From NCBI GenBank assembly GCA_013289825.1, contig JABCZF010000015.1, forward strand, positions 1-64,000: DNA of 64,000 bases, given 5' to 3'. Positions 61,752-64,000 of this stretch are shown here, piece by piece (position 1 is the first letter of the stretch; every line of letters begins with the position of its first letter). The DNA comes from Acidobacteriota bacterium (GTDB lineage: Bacteria; Acidobacteriota; Terriglobia; Acidiferrales; UBA7541). The position numbers and the translations under genes are program-made. Below the pieces are notes generated by a model that was not told the DNA's origin, did no database searches, and worked only from the letters and a program-made list of their open reading frames with translations.

Positions 61752-64000
61752 TTACAGCGTCGCATCAATCGCAAGCTCATCGATCATTTTTTCGAGCTGG
61801 CCGTTGGCCTTGTCGCGTTGCGCTTCGGTATCGCGGATAGTTTTGCGCAGCGATTCGAGTTGCGTTTCTTGCTCATCGAGTTGCTTGGTGTAACGCTGCA
61901 GCAGCGTTTTTTCTTCGGCGCTTCCGCGCAGGGCTTTCATGTTTTCGCGCAGCCGGCCCTGGTCTTCAACGATGCGGTCGATGTCCTTCTGCCGGTTTTC
62001 CATTTCCTCTTCGAGCTTGGCCACCACCGCTTTCTGGTCCATGATTTTCTCCAACGCCTCGGCCATCTCCGGAGTGATGGTCTTGTTCTTCACGAAGAGA
62101 CCAATCTGATCCGAGTTGAGAGCGGAGATGGAATAGGTGACATCGAGTGTGCGCATCTCTTCCACGGGAAGAGACGCGGTGGCCTTCGCCGGGACTTCCA
62201 GCCGGAAGCGGTATGTGCCTCTAGCCTTCTCTTCCGGTTCCTTCGCGCCCTTGGCCAGCGACCATCCCATGCGCGACGCGTGTTCGACCACCAACGTGCG
62301 TGCCGCGGTGTCCTGGTTGCGCACCGTGTAGAGCGTGCGTTCTTCGAGGCGGCTCACTTGCGTGAGAATCCCTTTGGAAATTTTGACCACGGTCACGTGT
62401 TGCGGCCGGCTGTTCGTTTGCGCCTCCACCAGCAGGCCCAGGTCCGTGGCATACGAGAGCAGCCGCCGCTCGCCCGGTTTGATGGGGTCGGTCAGTCCTT
62501 CGCCCGCGAACACCTCGTTTTCCAGCACACTAAAGCTGCCGCCATCGAAGGTCAGCGGGCTGGTGTTCTTCAGCCAAAGCCCGCGCAGCGGCCGGCCCGA
62601 ACCGCTCGTCCCGCTCCACAGCGAAACTTTCTCTGCTTCGATCTCCGTCTGCGCAATGGGCACCAGCGCCGATTGGTTTTTCTTCAGCGTCACCCGGTCT
62701 TTCAGCTTGTACTCGAACAAGTCCCCGAGTTCTTGCCCGCTCGCCGCGGCCTCTCCCATGGCGCGCGCCTCCTCGATGTTTGCGACTGACGGCGGCGGAG
62801 GCGGCGGAGGCGCCATGAGTCCCCCGCCGAGACCTGCTCCCGTGCCGCTACCCACGCCGGCGTGCGGCCGGTTCGCTACGCCGCTCAGCTTGCCAGCCTC
62901 TCCTAACATTACCGTCGAAGTATTCAATGTGGCAGATTGGGCCGTCACTTCCACCGTTTCGGCGGACGCGCCCACGCCTAGGCTCGCGTTTGCCTGGTTT
63001 TCTCCCGGCGCGACATTCAGCTGCGTCAGCAAACTTGTTTTGAATCCCGGGCGCTCGGTTTGCACGCGATAGTTTCCGGGTGCGAGCGCGGAGAAGGAAT
63101 AATTTCCGCTGCTGTCCGTCGTTGTTTGCGCCACGATCGCGTTATTTTCGTCCATCAATTTCACGTTGGCGCCCGCAATCACCGCTCCTGAGGCATCCGT
63201 GACAGCTCCGCTCAGCCGGCCATTGCCGCCGGAAAGAGTGGCCGCGTGCGTCTGCGGCGAAAGCTGCACACTCTCCGGCAGAGGCACCACGGGACGTCGT
63301 CCATAAAAAGGTTCTGAAAGCTGTTGAATAAAGGAGTGCGGCGCGCCGGCTACCAGTGACAGTTCCACTTCGTTCCAGTCTTCTCCGACGGTGTTGTCCA
63401 CAATCGCCCAGCCCTGCAACAGTGGCTTTTTCTCAGCCTTCGTGGGCAGAACGATGCGGTAGGTCGTCTTCCAGATGGGTACTTCACTGATATAGCTCAC
63501 ATACAGATTTCGCTCGCCATTTCCGGTCGTCGCAATCGTCATCCGCCGGACGTCCTGATCGCGCGATGACGCAATCAGGTTTAGATAGCGCCCCACCTCG
63601 ACCTGCAGGTCCTTTTCCGCGATACGCACGCTGGTCGTCGGATTCAAATCTACGCTGTGAACTTCGCCGGTATCGGTGATCAAGGAAATCTCATCCGTTT
63701 CAACGGTCCAGTTCGTGGCGGAACGGGTTTTTCGCTCTACGCTCAGCAGTCTTCCGGTCAGCACGGGGCCCGCTGCGCTGCGCACCTCAAGCCGCGCACC
63801 GCGCAAGGCTGCGAGAAATTCCGACACGCTGGGCCGCTCTCCCAGCGCCAGCCGCAGCGTAGCCAACCTGCGCGCCAGTGGCGCTTCGGAGTTGTAATCG
63901 ACGCCGGTGATCCGCCCGCCCGCGAGGTCGAGAACGGTGAGCGACTTCAGAACGTCGTTCAACTGCGCGCTGGTAAAATCGATGTGCACATCCTGGCTCC
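61752..64000 (-). CDS. DUF4139-domain protein with carboxypeptidase-regulatory insert (partial)
   Basis: The coding frame is open to the window edge, so the N-terminus is missing. The visible 749 residues start in a DUF4139-type N-terminal region (DFTSAQLNDVLKSLTVLDLA), then the YRIVLP and WNEVELSLVAGAP segments. A carboxypeptidase-regulatory domain (GAVTDASGAVIAGANVKLMD, FSALAPGNYRVQTERPGF) and a Gly/Pro-rich loop with eight prolines in a row are inserted, before the second half (DLFEYKLKDRVTLKKNQSAL). A coiled coil of about 130 residues ends it. Exported; function unknown. Confidence 0.82.
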   Translation of the reverse strand, partial: SQDVHIDFTSAQLNDVLKSLTVLDLAGGRITGVDYNSEAPLARRLATLRLALGERPSVSEFLAALRGARLEVRSAAGPVLTGRLLSVERKTRSATNWTVETDEISLITDTGEVHSVDLNPTTSVRIAEKDLQVEVGRYLNLIASSRDQDVRRMTIATTGNGERNLYVSYISEVPIWKTTYRIVLPTKAEKKPLLQGWAIVDNTVGEDWNEVELSLVAGAPHSFIQQLSEPFYGRRPVVPLPESVQLSPQTHAATLSGGNGRLSGAVTDASGAVIAGANVKLMDENNAIVAQTTTDSSGNYSFSALAPGNYRVQTERPGFKTSLLTQLNVAPGENQANASLGVGASAETVEVTAQSATLNTSTVMLGEAGKLSGVANRPHAGVGSGTGAGLGGGLMAPPPPPPPSVANIEEARAMGEAAASGQELGDLFEYKLKDRVTLKKNQSALVPIAQTEIEAEKVSLWSGTSGSGRPLRGLWLKNTSPLTFDGGSFSVLENEVFAGEGLTDPIKPGERRLLSYATDLGLLVEAQTNSRPQHVTVVKISKGILTQVSRLEERTLYTVRNQDTAARTLVVEHASRMGWSLAKGAKEPEEKARGTYRFRLEVPAKATASLPVEEMRTLDVTYSISALNSDQIGLFVKNKTITPEMAEALEKIMDQKAVVAKLEEEMENRQKDIDRIVEDQGRLRENMKALRGSAEEKTLLQRYTKQLDEQETQLESLRKTIRDTEAQRDKANGQLEKMIDELAIDATL

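Noticed and set aside
1..64000. CRISPR array
   Set aside because: No regularly spaced direct repeats of 24-40 bases were seen, and no cas gene is present.

Overview
The window is a GC-rich bacterial chromosome segment that most likely comes from an Acidobacteriota (Terriglobia-type) genome. This is inferred from gene content: an ADOP-family orphan permease with the remains of a second one fused to a PadR regulator, a full alternative complex III (actABCDEF) running into SCO and an A2-type caa3 oxidase, an OmpR-type winged-helix regulator without a receiver domain, a sigma factor overlapping a Ser/Thr kinase, and several small exported proteins of acidobacterial style. No phage, plasmid, rRNA or CRISPR genes were seen.

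Layout. 0.5-6.5 kb: DNA polymerase I, an exported trypsin-like protein with two C-terminal repeats, a monohaem cytochrome c and a rhodanese. 6.6-10.4 kb: a decayed zone with a PIN-toxin fragment and a PadR/ADOP deletion scar, then an intact ADOP permease. 10.7-12.3 kb: a 1.5-kb insert carrying a mobile-mystery A/B pair (HTH protein plus Fic protein), bounded by the tRNA-Asn(GUU) gene and a 26-bp copy of that tRNA's 3' end. 12.6-25.2 kb: a tightly overlapping respiratory operon, actA-F, a small membrane protein, SCO, coxB-A-C-D, in which quinol oxidation by complex III feeds a cytochrome-c-fused oxidase. 25.2-26.1 kb is a gene-free stretch with short repeats. 26.1-32.6 kb: uvrA, a small membrane protein, a deoxyhypusine-synthase-like protein, a CPBP protease and mtnA.

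32.7-45.5 kb holds metabolic and signalling genes: a large beta-propeller/phosphoesterase protein, an Ldh-type dehydrogenase, small exported and flavin-binding proteins, two paralogous membrane proteins around a VOC protein, the sigma factor/kinase pair, a DinB-like protein and an FAD-linked oxidase. 45.7-52.3 kb has two MacB-type permeases without an ATPase, an exported protein, the winged-helix regulator, ruvC with a downstream exported protein, and yebC. 52.5-64 kb has two overlapping glycosyltransferases, an ECF sigma/anti-sigma pair, a divergent Tat metallophosphoesterase, a cupredoxin, a frameshifted DUF2231-like gene, a highly structured intergenic element, a conserved exported protein, a HEAT-repeat protein and a DUF4139 protein cut by the window edge.

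The most unusual items are the tRNA-bounded Fic island, the deoxyhypusine-synthase-like protein that lacks the catalytic lysine motif, the structured element at 59.26-59.32 kb, and TATACT boxes placed six to seven bases before start codons, which suggest leaderless transcripts. All calls were made by reading the sequence, with no database search.
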